A DNA stretch of 64,000 nt from Epichloe hybrida (taxonomy: Eukaryota; Ascomycota; Sordariomycetes; Hypocreales; Clavicipitaceae): NCBI GenBank assembly GCA_019022495.1, contig JAFEKR010000033.1:1-64000 (forward strand), written 5' to 3'. The translations under genes and the position numbers were made by a program. The first letter of the stretch is position 1. The number at the start of each line of letters is the position of its first letter. The notes beneath the pieces are model-generated. The model was not told where the DNA came from. It did not search any database and saw only the letters and a list, made by a program, of their open reading frames with translations. Below are positions 37,682 through 51,466 of the stretch, in pieces.

Positions 37682-40600
37682 ATTAAGAGACTTTCTTTAG
37701 TCCTTTTTAATAACTACTAAAAGACATAATAGAAATACTAATAGATATATTAATAGATATAGTAAACACGCTCTAACTATAAGACTAACTTAGCTAAGGG
37801 ATAATAACTCCCCTATCTAATGCTATAGCATTACTAGTAGCTTAATAAGCCTAATTTAAGATACTTTAACTTATACTTAATAAGTAAATAGTAAAACTTA
37901 TATACTTTTAATAATAAGTAACTATAAATACTATAAGACCCTTAACCTAATTACTTATTATAGCCTAGCCTAATACCTTAATAGTAAACCTTACTTTACC
38001 TTTTACCTTTAACCTAGTCTTAACTATACCTAGGGTAAAATAAAAACCTATCCCTATAGGTAACCTATATAATAGTAATAAAGCCTTATTTACTATATAA
38101 AGGTTCTTAATAAAATATAAGCTATAGGTAAATAAGGACTTTATTAGAACTAATAAGAATAAGTAAATATTTATTTACTAAAACTTATTCTCTAAAGTCT
38201 AGTCCTAGGTAGTTACTTTCTTTAAATAAGGTAGTATTTATAATTTTAACCTAGCTAAATTCCTAGAATACCTTAGGTTTATATTCTTTAATTTATATAG
38301 GTAAGAGATAGCCCTTATAAAACTTAACTAGATAAAATAAGGCCTAAAGAAGCTATTTTCTATATTCTTTATTTACTTTATAAAGAAGCTCTTATTAGTA
38401 AGAGAGGATTATTAAGGGAATAATATAAAGCTAGTAAAGCTTTAATAAGTGCTTAATAAGTATTTAAGAGAAATTAGCATAAGCTAAGGTATTAGCTAGA
38501 GTATATAGTATATAGCTATTATATAGTATTATAAGATTATAGTTAATATTAAGGCCCTTACTATAGAGAATAAGTACTAGTCCTAATGTAAACTATAGCT
38601 AGCTAAACCTATACCTTAGACTAATTATAAGGGTAATATACTAATAACTAGGGTGTGTGTAGTAAGGACTTAATTAGGAAAATAAAATAAGCTAGTTAAG
38701 AAGGAAAAGGGTCTAAAGCTAGCTATAAATATATAATAGGCTAAATAGGTATTAGAAGTAAAGTTAGCTAAACACTATTAAGAGAAATATTACCTATAAT
38801 ATAGATTTAAGGACTACTATATTTAGGAGTGTACCTTCCTCCTACCCTATCCCCTATAGGTTAGTATTAACTTATATAGAGTAAATAAGGAAAGCATAAA
38901 TAAGGAAGTAAATATTCCCCCTATAGAAAATAAGTAGCCCTTAAGTAAAGTCTTATATAAGGGTAAGAAAGCTAACTATATACTATAATATAAGATAACT
39001 ATTTAAGCTATATAAAGTTAGAGTAAGATATAGTATAATATATAAACTAACTACTATTCTTAATTCCTATACTCTTTAATATATATTATTATATTAATAT
39101 CTAGATTAATTATAGTTATAATTATTATAGTGCTATAAGTAAGTTAGTAGTAAAATAGTTTAGCCTAGAGCTTATATAGTTACTAAAGAGAAGGTATATC
39201 TAGACTATAATAGAAATAAAAAGGAGAGAAAAGAGAGTATAGGAGAATACTTCCTTAATTACTTATATAGTACACACTAGAATAGATATTAATAGCTAGG
39301 AGTTATTAGTTATTTATATATTATCCTAGGCCTTATATAAGATATTATACTTAGGATGCTATAGCTAGAATATTATAATGTGGTTATTTATATAGTAAAA
39401 TAGTAATTAGTTATTAAAGTAGTAAAGGGCTTATATATCTCTAAAGCCTTTATACGTAAGGTAAAGACTTTAGTATAGGGGATTATTAGGTCCTTATATA
39501 CTATAGAAGCGCGCTAGGTATACTATAGGAAAGACACTTCTATAATATTTATTACTATAAGCCTTAGGGAGATAATAATAGTATTATAGATTATAGCGCC
39601 TAAGACAAAACCTAATAGCCTAGACATGTTAACATTACCTAAGGAGTTACCTAACTTTATAGACCTTTTTAATAAGGCTAGAGCTAATAGCTTACTTCCT
39701 TATTAGGGGTCCCTTAATTACTATATATACTTATATAAGAATTAGGATAAGTCTAAACTAACGCTCCCTTAGGGACTACTATATAATATACTAAGGGACT
39801 AGCTTCTAGAGGTTAGGCGCTAGATTATAGACTTAATAAATAAGGGTTAAATCTATACTAGCTTATTATTAGCTATAGCTCTAGTTCTCCTTATTAAAAA
39901 GGCTAATAGGGATTAGCGTTTTTATATAGATTACTACGCTCTTAATAAGATAATAGTATAGGATTACTATTCTCTCCTATTAATTAAGAAAATACTTTAT
40001 TCCTTATCTTAGGCACACTAGTTTATAAAGGTAAATATTTATATAGCATTTTATAAGCTATAGATTACTAAGGGCTAGGAGCACCTAATAGCGTTTTAAA
40101 CTAGATTTAGGCTATTTAAGTGGCTAGTTTACCCCTTTAGCCTAGCTAGCGCACTAGTAATATTCTAATATTATATTAATAAGTCCTTAGGGGATATATT
40201 AGGGGACTTTATTATAGCGTACTTAGATAATATCTTAGTTTACTTAGGGGGATTAAGAAAAGACTATATAGCTAAGGTTTAGTTAATATTAGGCTACCTA
40301 AGGGATGTAGGTTTATACTTAGACCTTAATAAGTTTGTGTTTATAGTAAAGGAGGTTTAATACCTAGGATATATTATTATAGTAAGTTATTCTATTTATT
40401 TAGACCTAGTAAAGGTTATAGCTATTAGGGAGTAAGTAGCCCTAATAAAACTTTAGGGGGTCTATAGCTTCCTAGGGTTTACTAACTTTTACTATAACTT
40501 TATTAGTAACTTTTTAGAACTAGTAGCACCGCTAATATAATTAACTAAGAGAAATGTCCCTTTTTAATAAGGACCTAAAGAGAATAATACCTTTAATAGG

Positions 40601-43600
40601 CTAAAAGACGCCTTTATTACGTACCTAGTACTAGTATAATAGGACCTAAATCTCCTTATAGTAGTAAAAGCTAATTATTTAGGAATAGCTATTAGAGAAT
40701 GCCTTTCCTAGTAAGGCTAGGATAGCATTATATACCTAGTTACCTACTACTTTACTAGCCTTATAACCTTATAAAAGAACTATATAATTTATAATAAGGA
40801 ATTATTAGCTATTATCTTATACCTTAAGGCATAGTTAGCTAAGCTATAAGGCGTTTCTAGTCTATTTATAATCTATATAGACTATAAGAACCTAAAGTAC
40901 TTTATAACTCCCTAGTTAATATTAGAGTAGTAAGCTTAATAGGTAAACATACTTATGCTATTTAATTTTCACCTCTAGTATAAACCTAGTATATAGGTAT
41001 AGTAGCTTAATGCTCTTTCTTAAAGGGAATAGGACTAGGAAGGGGTAACCTCTAGAATAAAATATATCCTATAACTTATTACTATTATATAGCTCTTACT
41101 AATACTAGATAGATAGTAAGATAATAGTAGTATAGCGCTACTACTAGCTAGTAAGGTTCTCTTTACTACTAAATACCTTTAGACCTTATAAGACTAGGCT
41201 ATTATCTTAGACCTTATATATAGTATCTAATTAAAGGCTATCTAGGAAAGGGCCTAGAGGTTTTCTATTAAGGTACTTATAAGAGAGTAAGTAGTAAATT
41301 ATTTTATAAGCGCTTATAAGGCACTTTAGTTTAGGGGCTATACCTAGGTCCTAGTGTAAGAGCCTCTTATAATAACCCTAATATAATAATACTATAATTT
41401 GCTAGTAGTAAGGCACCTAGGCTATAATACTATATTCTAAATCTTATAATAGTAGTTTTACTAAGATAGGATATTATAAGATATTACTAGGTTTATTTAT
41501 AACTATTACTACTATAGTAGTTATAAGAGCTATTAATAGCACTAGGGCTTACTAAAGCCTTTACCTATCCTTAACTAGTTTTAGTTATAAATCTCTATTA
41601 ACTTTATAATAAACTTACTAGTACTATCCCTAGAAAAGCTATAATACCTAATGGTTATTATAGATTAACTCTTTAAATTTATTTAGCTTAAGGCTATAAC
41701 TTCTATAAGAGCTAAGGAATATATAAAGAGGTTTAAAATAGTTTAGTAGTAGTTTAGGGGGTTTTCTTAATTAATTATTATAAATTATAGTTTAGATTAG
41801 TTAGGAAAGTTTTAGATAATATTATACTCCTTAGTTAGGATTAATTAGTTACTTTTTATATTATACTACCTATAAACTAATAGTAGTATAAAGTAAGTAA
41901 ACTAAGAGGTATAGGTAATATTACATATTATAGTCTTTTTCTTATAGTTTAACTAGCTAGAATATGTAGCTACTTGCTAGCTTATGATTAATAATAGGCT
42001 ATTTTCTATAATAGGAGTTAGCTTAAATAAGTTACTATATAGCTATAACCTAAAGCTAGTCTAGGCACTACTAGATATATTTGCTTTTATAATAATACTA
42101 AAGGGGTAAGTAATGTGGTTTCTTAAGTACCTCTAGGAGAGTACTTATCTAGTATAAGCTATAATAGCCTATATATAATAAAGGTAGTAAAATACTATGT
42201 TTGCTTTATATTAGCTAGTAAAATAGTTCTAGGTTAGAGATAAGGTATAGCTTTTACTTAAAAACATTAAAACTAACCACCCCTTATAAAAACTTAATTA
42301 GGTAGTAGTAAAGTATATAGTTATAAAAGTCCTAATATTACTTATAGTATAGCTTAATATCCTAAGAGGTATTTACCTAGTATTTTATATAAACCTTATT
42401 AAACACACTATAGAGAACCCTCTCCTTAGTTAAAAGCTCTAGGACTCCTATCTAGGACTAGAATAAGTCCCTATAGAAGGTAATAATAAACTTATTAAGA
42501 AATATTAGGTTAACTAGATCCTAGTGGCTTAGAATGCCCTAGGCTAGGGTAAAAGATATAATATACTTATTAAGTAAGTAAGTTATATATAGCCTATATA
42601 GGAACTATTAGAGAATATAGTATAGATATAAGCCCTTAATAAGTTTAAGGTAAAATAAGGAGATATATAATATAATAATAAACTAAATTAATTTTAAAAG
42701 ACTTATTACCTATAAAGACTCTAATAAGAACCTAAGGCGCTAAATTACTATGTTTTATTACTATTACTTAATAAGGATAATTATCTATTAAGTTATTACC
42801 TAAATTACTAGAAGAAGATAAATAAGGGCACGCTACCTTTATTTAAAGTTATACTATAGCTACTATAGCTATAGTATTATTATTACTAGGTAATAGTTAT
42901 AGTATAATAAGTTATTTACCTTATTTACCTTAGGTATAACCTAGGACTTAGATAGTGTAAATAAGGTTAGTATAAGGAGTATATATAGGAGAGGGTATAA
43001 TAGGAGACCTAGTAAGTAAGTAGTAAGTAAGAGAAGAATAACTAAGGGAGGGAGAAGTATTATTTCTAGCTAAGGGATAGCTAGCTCCTAAGGCTCTAGG
43101 AATATAATTATAAGTTAAACCTATTATAAAAAGAAGGCATAATAGTTACTAGTAGTAATAAGAAGGAGATTTATTACTTAACCTAGTAATTTAAATATAT
43201 TACTAGATTTTATCCTAGTAATAAGGCATTAAAGCTTAAAGAAGCGTAAAAGACTACTTATATATCTTTTTATATATTATAGTTAGTCTGCTAATAACTT
43301 ATTAGTTCTATTAGAATAGAATACTTATAGCTTACTATATAAAATAGGCTATACTATAGCTAGCTAAAGGGCTAGCACTAATAAAAGGGGTAACTTTAAG
43401 ACTAGTTATATTTATTATAATAGTATTAGTAGTAAGGGATACCCTAAGGGCTAACTATATAGAAGCTAGATTAAACTAAGCCTAGGTAAGGAAGGAGTTT
43501 TACTAACTAATAAGGTAGTAAAACCTTTAGGATAGTATAGGTATTTTCTTTTTTATACCTAAAGTTTTAAGGACTTTAGGTTTAATAATATATATACCTA

Positions 43601-44332
43601 TAGTAATCTTTACCTTAATATCCTTTAGTATATAATAGAGATAAGGGTTAGTAAATAAAAGCCTAGTGTATTATATATAGGAAAGGTATTACTTTTAATA
43701 TAAAGGGTATAATTCTCTAGATTTAGGTAGATAATATTTTAAAATGCTAGTAGTAAGGGCTTATTTTATATATAGCCTATAAGAGCGCTAGACTAATTAG
43801 GGAGTAGTATATTAATTATTATCTAAGTTACCCTCTATAAGAAACTTACTAATAAAATAGGCTAAAGGCATAGTAAGACTAGCTAGGGGTAAAGGAGAGT
43901 TAGATAGATTATAAGGTATATTCTAATAAGAGAATAATTATTTAAGAAGGAGGTTCTAATAGGATAAAGGGGAAGGTATAATAGAATTATAATAGTAAAG
44001 GGATAGTATTATATAAGGGAAGGTAAGATATAAAAAGGAACTAAGTGGGATATTTATATATGGTTTTAAACCTATATTAGGCAATTAATAAACTAGTAAG
44101 GGTAGGGCTAGAGACTATAATAAACAATAGGTTAGTAAGGTAAATATATTACACGCACCGCAAAACTAAGGCATAGAAGTAGGGCGGTTACTATTACTAT
44201 ATAATAGCTAGCGGGGTAAATGCATTACGCACCTAATAATAATAAGTAAGGAATAGGATTAATTACCTATAGGATAATTCATAGGACTATTACAAAAAGG
44301 GGACTTATTAAATATGCCTAAGTAAGGGCATA

Positions 44333-44549
44333 TATAAGGGCTTAGGCTTTACCTAAGTATTATCTATATAGTAGTTAAAGAGGGAAGTAGTAAAAGTAGT
44401 TAGGGTAAGGAAAGGAGGCTTATATAAGTAGCCTAAGGGGTATAAGGGGCACCCCTAGGGATAGCCTCTTACCCTTCTTTCTTTCTTCTTAAGTCTCTTA
44501 ATACTATATTAACGCCCTATTGCAGTCGCCTAGGGGCTAGTCCATAACA
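44333..44549 (+). repeat. G1a 3' LTR
   Basis: 217 bp. It begins TA where the 5' copy has TG and ends CA. Its last 40 bp retain CpG sites. Confidence 0.88.
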
Positions 44550-45318
44550 CTTTTATAACCTTAATTACTATTATTACTATAATTACTATTATTTTACTTT
44601 TATTATTATTTTAAAAAAACATAAAAGAGAAAACATTTTTATAATATTAATATTTTTAAAAACCTTAAAATACTAAGTTATTAAAAACTATAGCTTTTAC
44701 TATAGTAATTTACTTATAATTACTAGTATTTATATTTAAGTTATTTATTTATTATTTATTTATTATTAAACTTTAACACTAATAATATTATAAGTAATCT
44801 TAGTAATCTTAGTAATACTAGTAATATTAGTAATATTAGTATTATAAGCTATTATAAGCTATTATAAGATATAATAAGCTACTTATATTAAGTTTACTAG
44901 TAGTTTTTTTTATAGTTTTTTTAAAATAAGTAATAATAATAATTTATAGAAATAGTAAATAATATAATAAGAAGGTTTTTCTTTAAGTTATATTAGGGAA
45001 ATAAAGTATTAAGTTAAATAGTATTATTAAAAAAGTATAATATTATATGTAACCTTACTTAGTTATAATAAAATTATAAAAATAATATAATATTATAAAT
45101 TCTATAACTAATTTAATAAAATAGGTAATAATAAAAGCTTTTATATAACTAGCTTTCTTTTAACCTTATAAATACTAATAACTAATAAAAAGTCTAATAC
45201 TACATTTGTAGTGTTTGTAGTTAGTGTAGTTTAGGAAAAAAGAATTGTAGTGTAATGTATTATAGTTTTTTTTTTTATAATTAGTATAATGTAGTTTTTT
45301 TTCCTTATAGTTAGTGTA

Positions 45319-45552
45319 GTTTATAGTGTAGTGTAGTTTATAGTGTAGTGTAGTTTATAGTGTAGTGTAGTTTATAGTGTAGTGTAGTTTATAGTGTAGT
45401 GTAGTTTATAGTGTAGTGTAGTTTATAGTGTAGTGGAGTTTATAGTGTAGTGTAGTTTATAGTGTAGTGTAGTTTATAGTGTAGTGTAGTTTATAGTGTA
45501 GTGTAGTTTATAGTGTAGTGTAGTTTATAGTGTAGTGTAGTTTATAGTGTAG
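45319..45552. repeat. 17-bp minisatellite in element D
   Basis: About 14 head-to-tail copies of gtttatagtgtagtgta, one with a variant (gtagtgga near 45433). The unit contains the same tagtgtag core as the subterminal repeats of all the hAT-like elements here. In element A this site has only one or two units. Confidence 0.92.
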
Positions 45553-45617
45553 TTACTACACTACACTACAAATATTACACTACACTACACGTTTTAGTGC
45601 AATACTCTGCTCACCAC

Positions 45618-46005
45618 CATACAAACTAGCAACCCATATGCACCAAATTTTAGCCCTAAAAATATTCCTACATAAAATAAAAGCCCTTTCTTCTAGCTTT
45701 AATTTGCTATATGTAAGACTTTTGTATGACCTCTAGTTAAAGAGAAAATCGCTGTCAAAGATAGCTATAGGGTAACCTGCTTATGTCACCCTAGCTTACC
45801 TAATTACTAGTGGCGCTACGGTTATGGCTGCGCTTGTAGCCATAACGCAATTAAATAATTCATAATTAATAATTGATTTAGATTAGTCATTCACACGGTT
45901 AGTCGCAGCTGTTAATAGCTATGACGTAGCCATTAACAGCTACCTTTGCGACCGTTAACAGCTGCAGTGCAGCTGTTAGGCTTGCAATGCAAGCTAGTAA
46001 TAGAA
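45618..46005. repeat. Right part of host sequence H: cluster of hairpins
   Basis: Four inverted repeats stand within 175 bp. They are gttatggct/agccataac (45821-45846), agctgttaat/attaacagct (45907-45941), an almost perfect 23-bp palindrome with 11-bp arms taacagctgca/tgcagctgtta (45956-45978), and gcttgc/gcaagc (45980-45994). The taacagctg motif recurs on the left side of H near 36170. No gene was found. Confidence 0.7.
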
Positions 46006-49000
46006 AGGTCCTTTAACTAGAAAAGGGCTAAAAATAGGTCTTATTTTTAACAATTATAACTTTACTTAAGGTTTAAGAGAAAAGGCTATAACTTAGTATA
46101 AAGATTTAAACTATAAAGACTATAAGTAAGAAGTTTTAAAGAATAAGTTTATAAAGAAGTTTAAGAAGCCTAATTTACTTCTAGAGGTAATAATATAGTA
46201 AGAAGCTTATTATTTTACTAGGGAAAAGGGAGAAAGCTTAAATACCTATATTTAAAGAGTAAAATACTTAGTATCTAAGGTAAGGGTAAAAGTAAGATAA
46301 GTTTTATTTATAAACTTTATAATATATATAGTAAATAGAAATTTAGATTTATAAATATAAGAGAGAGTAATAAATTATTTATATATAACTAATAAATAAA
46401 CATAAGGAATAGCTTAATAAGACCTTATAATATTAAATCTTAAAGTTATTTTATATAACTATTAATCTTTTACTTCTAAAAAGATCTCCTAGCTTAGTAA
46501 AGAGTCTAGAATACTAGATTATTTTAACCTAGTTTATATATAAATAAAAGAATAAGCTAAGAGAGATAAATTAGCTAATAAAGTTTAAGCTTAGAGAGAT
46601 AAGAAAATAGTAAATTTAATTTATTAACTTAAAGCTTTCTAAGCCTAAGCTATAGGAGAACTATTTAGACTATATAGATAAATAAGATAAGGAAAATATA
46701 AAATTAATAATCCCCCCTAGTTACCTAAAAAGCTAGCTATTAAATAAATATAAGAAAATAGATAATAAGATCTAGATTTCTTTTAGTATTTCTTATATAA
46801 AAAATAAGGATATATAGGGTATAACTATTTTAATAAGGATAAATATTTATTAGAAGATTTTAAAAGATATTAAAAATAGTAAACCTAAGATAGTTATTAA
46901 ATAAAGAGAGAATATTAATAGGAGTTAAATAACTCTAACTAAATTAACTATATTAGGGGACTAAAAAGAGAACTAATTCTATTACCTAAGTTTATACTAA
47001 TATAAAGATTTATAGTACTTAATACTTTTATACTAAACTATTAACCCCTAAGTTATATCTAAGAGGGAAATAAGATAAATTACACTTATACTATAACCCT
47101 AGGTAATTTAAAGGGAAAAAGTTTAAAACCTATATAAATTTAAAATAAGAGAGCTAGCTAGAAGAATTATAAAACTATTTAATAAGCCTAGATTAGTTTT
47201 AGATAAATAAGTATAATAGTAAGTTAAGGAGATTTTAAATATAAAAGAAGTTAGGGAAACCTAAAACCTATTCTTCTTTAATATAATATATTTACTATAG
47301 GAAATAACTCTGAAAGAATTTAAGAGATTACTACTAGTTATAAGACCTTATTTAAATAGAATTATAGGACTTTCCTAGAAAATAATAATTTTAGATTTAC
47401 CTTATAAGGTAATAATAAAGAATATAATACTAAAGGAAACTCTTACCTTAAAATAAAAACTAAAGTTAGAAAAGATTAAAGTAATTAAAGAGTATTAAGT
47501 TCTAGTATTTAACTTAGGAAAATATCTAGAGAATATAATAGTTTCTATTAATATTCTTTAGTTACTTTAACTAGCCTTAATTATTTATTAATAACTAAGC
47601 TATTTAATATAGTGTTAAAAAAAGACTAAGAGTAAGGGAGTAAAATCTATAATTATAAATCTTATAAAACTATTTAAAGAAGTAGTCTAGCTAATATATA
47701 AGGCTAACTTAACCCTAGGATTAATAAACACTATAATTACTTAAAATAATATTATAAAACTAAATAAAGATATAGTAATTACTCTAGGATATATTATAAT
47801 ATATATTAAGGGTTACTAATATAATTTAGTTCTAATTAATAAAGAATCTAGTGTTAAACTAGTAAGCAAAAACTTTCTAGTAAAATTTAGGTTTATAGTA
47901 GTATAACTTAGGAAAAAGCAATATATTTAGATAGTAAATAACGTAAAATATCTAATTACTTACTACGCTTACTTATAGGTTATTACTAGGGGAATTCTAG
48001 CTCTAGTAAAATATTATATTATACTAGTTTAATAAGACTAGGATGTTTTATTAAGTAAAGTCTAGCTAAGAAAAATAAAAGCTATTAAATATTATATAGA
48101 AAATAAGTTAATAATTAAAGAAGTAAATAGAGTTAGTTAGACTTTATTACTTTATCTATACCTAGATTTATTTTAGAGGTCTAATAAATAAGGTTAACTT
48201 CCTAAAAGAACTAGACCTAAGGAGCCTATAGAGTTTATAGAAAATAATTAAGAAATCTTAGAAGAAATTAAAGAGATCTTAAGGGGAATAAACATAAAGA
48301 TTTATAAATAAACTAATAAGGAGAACTTAAAAAAATAAGAACTATAAATAATATTACTAGTAATTATTTATAGGATTAGTTATTTAATCTAATATTACTA
48401 GATAAAGAAGAGATAAGCTCTAAATAAGAGATAAGTAAAACTTAGATATAATATATATATTAGAAAAAGGGAATATTAAAAGGATATAATATAAAAACTA
48501 GAAATAAAGAATTACTAGCTAAGATAAACTAAGAAAAATAGGAAGTATTTATAAATAGTAAGAGAACTAAAACTAGAATAGGAATAATAGGTATATAAGG
48601 GAATAAACTAAAGAAGGAGGAAATAAGGACTAAAATAGAAATAAAAGATAATCTATTATTAGGAAAATATAAATTAACTCTAATCTCTAATGCTATAATC
48701 CTATAGGAACTGCTTTAGAACCTTAGAATAAATAGCTTTACTAATAAAAATACTAATAAGATAAAAATAAAATAACTTTACTCTTACTCTATTAGAATAA
48801 AACCATTAGGATAAATAGCTAATATATAGAAGATTATCTAAAGTTAAATTAAATATTAGGAGATAGCCTAGAAAAGGGAATAGAATAAAAACTCCTCTTA
48901 TAATATTATAAACATTATAAACACTAAATAACTAGAATAAATTAAGGGGAACTATAAAGGTAATAGGTAATTATTAAACTTAATAGGAAATAATAAGAAA

Positions 49001-49243
49001 CCTTTAGACCTCCTAGAGATACTAGTTAGATTAGCCTAAATAAAATAAATAGATAAGCATAAGCTAGATACTAATAGATATCTAGGAGACCTAATTTATA
49101 TAGGAAATTAGAAAATTAAGGGGTTTACCTATAAAAGTAAAAAACCCTATATAAATAACTAAAATAAAGTTTCTATTTATAAAATATAAGATAGTTTATA
49201 GCATTCTAAGGACTTAGTTATAAAGCTAGGAGATTATTATAGG
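46006..49243 (+). mobile_element. LTR-type retroelement R3, left part (gag/protease remnants)
   Basis: Plus-strand remnants. There is a Gag-like helical region at about 46130-46600 and a zinc-knuckle-like segment near 46790-46860. A retropepsin-like region lies near 47760-48000. All frames are cut by TAA/TAG. It is interrupted at 49243 by Gypsy G1 copy b and resumes at 63356. LTRs were not located. Confidence 0.5.
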
Positions 49244-49460
49244 TGTAAGGGCTTAGGCTTTGCCTAAGCATTATTTGTATAGTAGTTAGAGAGAGGAGTG
49301 GTAAAAGTAGTTAGGGTAAGGAAAGGAGGCTTATATAAGTAGCTAAGGGGGTATAAGGGGCATTACTAGGGATAGCCTCTTACTCTTTCTTCTTTCTCCT
49401 TAAGTCTCTTAATACTATATTAACACCCTATTATAGTAGCCTAAGGGCTAGTCTATAATA
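49244..49460 (+). repeat. G1b 5' LTR
   Basis: 217 bp beginning TGTAAGGGC, preceded by target duplication atagg. Closely matches the G1a LTRs. Confidence 0.88.
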
Positions 49461-51181
49461 ATTAAGAGACTTCCTTTAGTCCTTTTTAATAACTACTAAA
49501 AGACATAATAAAAACACTAATAGATATATTAATAAATATAGTAAATACGCTTTAACTATAAGACTAACTTAGCTAGGGGATAATAACTCCCTTATCTAAT
49601 GCTATAGCATTACTAGTAGCTTAATAGGCTTAATTTAAGACACTTTAACTTATACTTAATAAGTAAATAGTAAAACTTATATACCTCTAATAATAAGTAA
49701 CTATAAATACTATAGGACCTTTAACTTAACTACTTATTATAGCCTAGCCTAATACCCTAATAGTAAACCTTACTTTACCTCTTACCTTTAACCTAGTCTT
49801 AACTATACCTAGGGTAAAATAAAAACCTATCCCTATAGGTAACCTATATAATAGTAATAAGGCCTTATTTACTATATAGAAATTCCTAATAGAATATAAG
49901 CTATAAGTAAATAAGGACTTTATTAAAACTAATAAGAATAGGTAAATATTTATTTACTAAAACTTATTCTCTAAAGTCTAGTCCTAGGTAGTTACTTTCT
50001 TTAAATAAGGTAGTATTTATAATTTTAACCTAGCTAAATTCCTAGAATACCTTAGGTTTATATTCTCTAATTTATATAAGTAAGAGATAGCCCTTATAGA
50101 ACTTAACTAGATAAAATAAGGCCTAGGGAAGCTATTTTTTATATTTTTTATTTACTTTATAGAGAAGCTTTTATTAGTAAGAGGGGATTATTAGGGGGAT
50201 AATATAAAGCTAGTAAAGCTTTAGTAAGCACTTAATAAGTATTTAAGAGAAATTAGTATAAGCTAAGGTATTAGCTAGAGTGTGTAGTATATAGCTATTA
50301 TATAGTATTATAAGATTATAGTTAATATTAAGGCCCTTACTATAGAGAATAAGTACTAGTTCTAATATAAACTATAGCTAGCTAAACCTATACCTTAGAC
50401 TAATTATAAGGGTAATATACTAATAACTAAGGTATATATAATAAGGACTTAATTAGGAAAATAAAATAAGCTAGTTAAGAAGGAGAAAGGTCTAAAGCTA
50501 GCTATAAACATATAATAGGCTAAATAGGTATTAGAAGTAAAGTTAGCTAAACGCTATTAGAAAAGATACTACCTATAATATAAATTTAAGAATTACTATA
50601 TTTAGGAGTGTACCTTTCTCCTACCCTATTCCCTATAGGTTAGTATTAACTTATATAGAGTAAATAAGAAAAGCATAAATAAGGAGGTAAATATTCCCCT
50701 TATAGAAAATAAGTAGCCCCTAAGTAAAGTCTAATATAAGGGTAAGGAGGCTAATTATATACTATAATATAAGATAACTATTTAAGCTATATAGAGTTAG
50801 AGCAAGATATAGTATAATATATAAACTAACTACTATTCTTAATTCCTATACTCTTTAATATATATTATTATATTAATATCTAGATTAATTATAGTTATAA
50901 TTATTATAGTGCTATAAGTAAGTTAGTAGTAAAATAGTTTAGCCTAGAGCTTATATAGTTACTAAAGAGAAAGCATGTCTAGACTATAGTAAAAATAAAA
51001 AGGAAGGGAAAGAGAGTATAGGAGAATACCTCCTTAATTACCTATATAGTACACACTAGAATAAACATTAATAGCTAGGAGTTATTAGTATATTTATATA
51101 TTATCCTAGGCCTTATATAAGACATTATACTTAGGATACTATAGCTAGAATATTATAACGTGGTTATTTATATAGTAAAAT

Positions 51182-51466
51182 TGTTAGTTACACCAAGGAA
51201 CGTTGCACTAGTGCGAAGGGGTTAAATTCAATGAAGTTAATAATAATAGCTAATAACTAAGAGAAGAGAAGAGGGAGAAGGAGAGGAATCTAGCTAGAAG
51301 AGAAGGTAGGCAAAAAGGGGGAAAAGTAAGGCTATAGTGCAGTGCCACTACTAACGGAGTAGGTAACTCGCGATACATCTAATCACATTGCGTGCATCCC
51401 TTTAGTGGCTTCACTCTTTAGCTATAGTTAGACTATCTATTGTCTAAAGGTCTAAAGGAAGCCACA
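51182..51466 (-). repeat. Copia 3' LTR (heavily RIP-mutated)
   Basis: 285 bp, TGTTAGTTAC...GCCACA on the plus strand. It differs from the partner LTR almost only by transitions and keeps fewer CpG sites than 57732-58017 in its second half. Confidence 0.9.

Larger units (their letters stand above)
37465..44549 (+). mobile_element. Ty3/Gypsy element G1, copy a (7.1 kb, RIP-degraded)
   Basis: Two 217-bp LTRs and a 5-bp target duplication ctttt (37460-37464 and 44550-44554), inserted into element D. Plus-strand remnants, reading TAA/TAG as Gln, run in the Gypsy order. Reverse transcriptase lies at about 39880-40390 (LNKIIV, FKWLVYPFSLA, and YLDN for YLDD), RNase H at about 40670-40920 (NYIIYNKELLAII) and integrase at about 41400-41900 (RHLGYNTIF, GLLKPLPIP). 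About 1.5 kb between integrase and the 3' LTR is unassigned. No frame is intact. Confidence 0.88.
36535..45609 (+). mobile_element. hAT-like non-autonomous element D, interrupted by Gypsy G1
   Basis: The ends cagagtattg and caatactctg are inverted repeats, and a perfect 8-bp target duplication ctcaccac flanks it (36527-36534 and 45610-45617). Eight-base duplications are characteristic of the hAT superfamily. Removing the Gypsy insertion (37465-44554) leaves about 1985 bp with no transposase frame, so the element was presumably moved in trans. Subterminal regions carry many gtagttagtgtag repeats. The right one has expanded into a 17-bp minisatellite. This is the reference copy for the partial elements B and C and for A. 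Confidence 0.82.

Noticed and set aside
45319..45552. CRISPR-like array
   Set aside because: The repeats are contiguous 17-bp units without spacers, inside a eukaryotic transposon.
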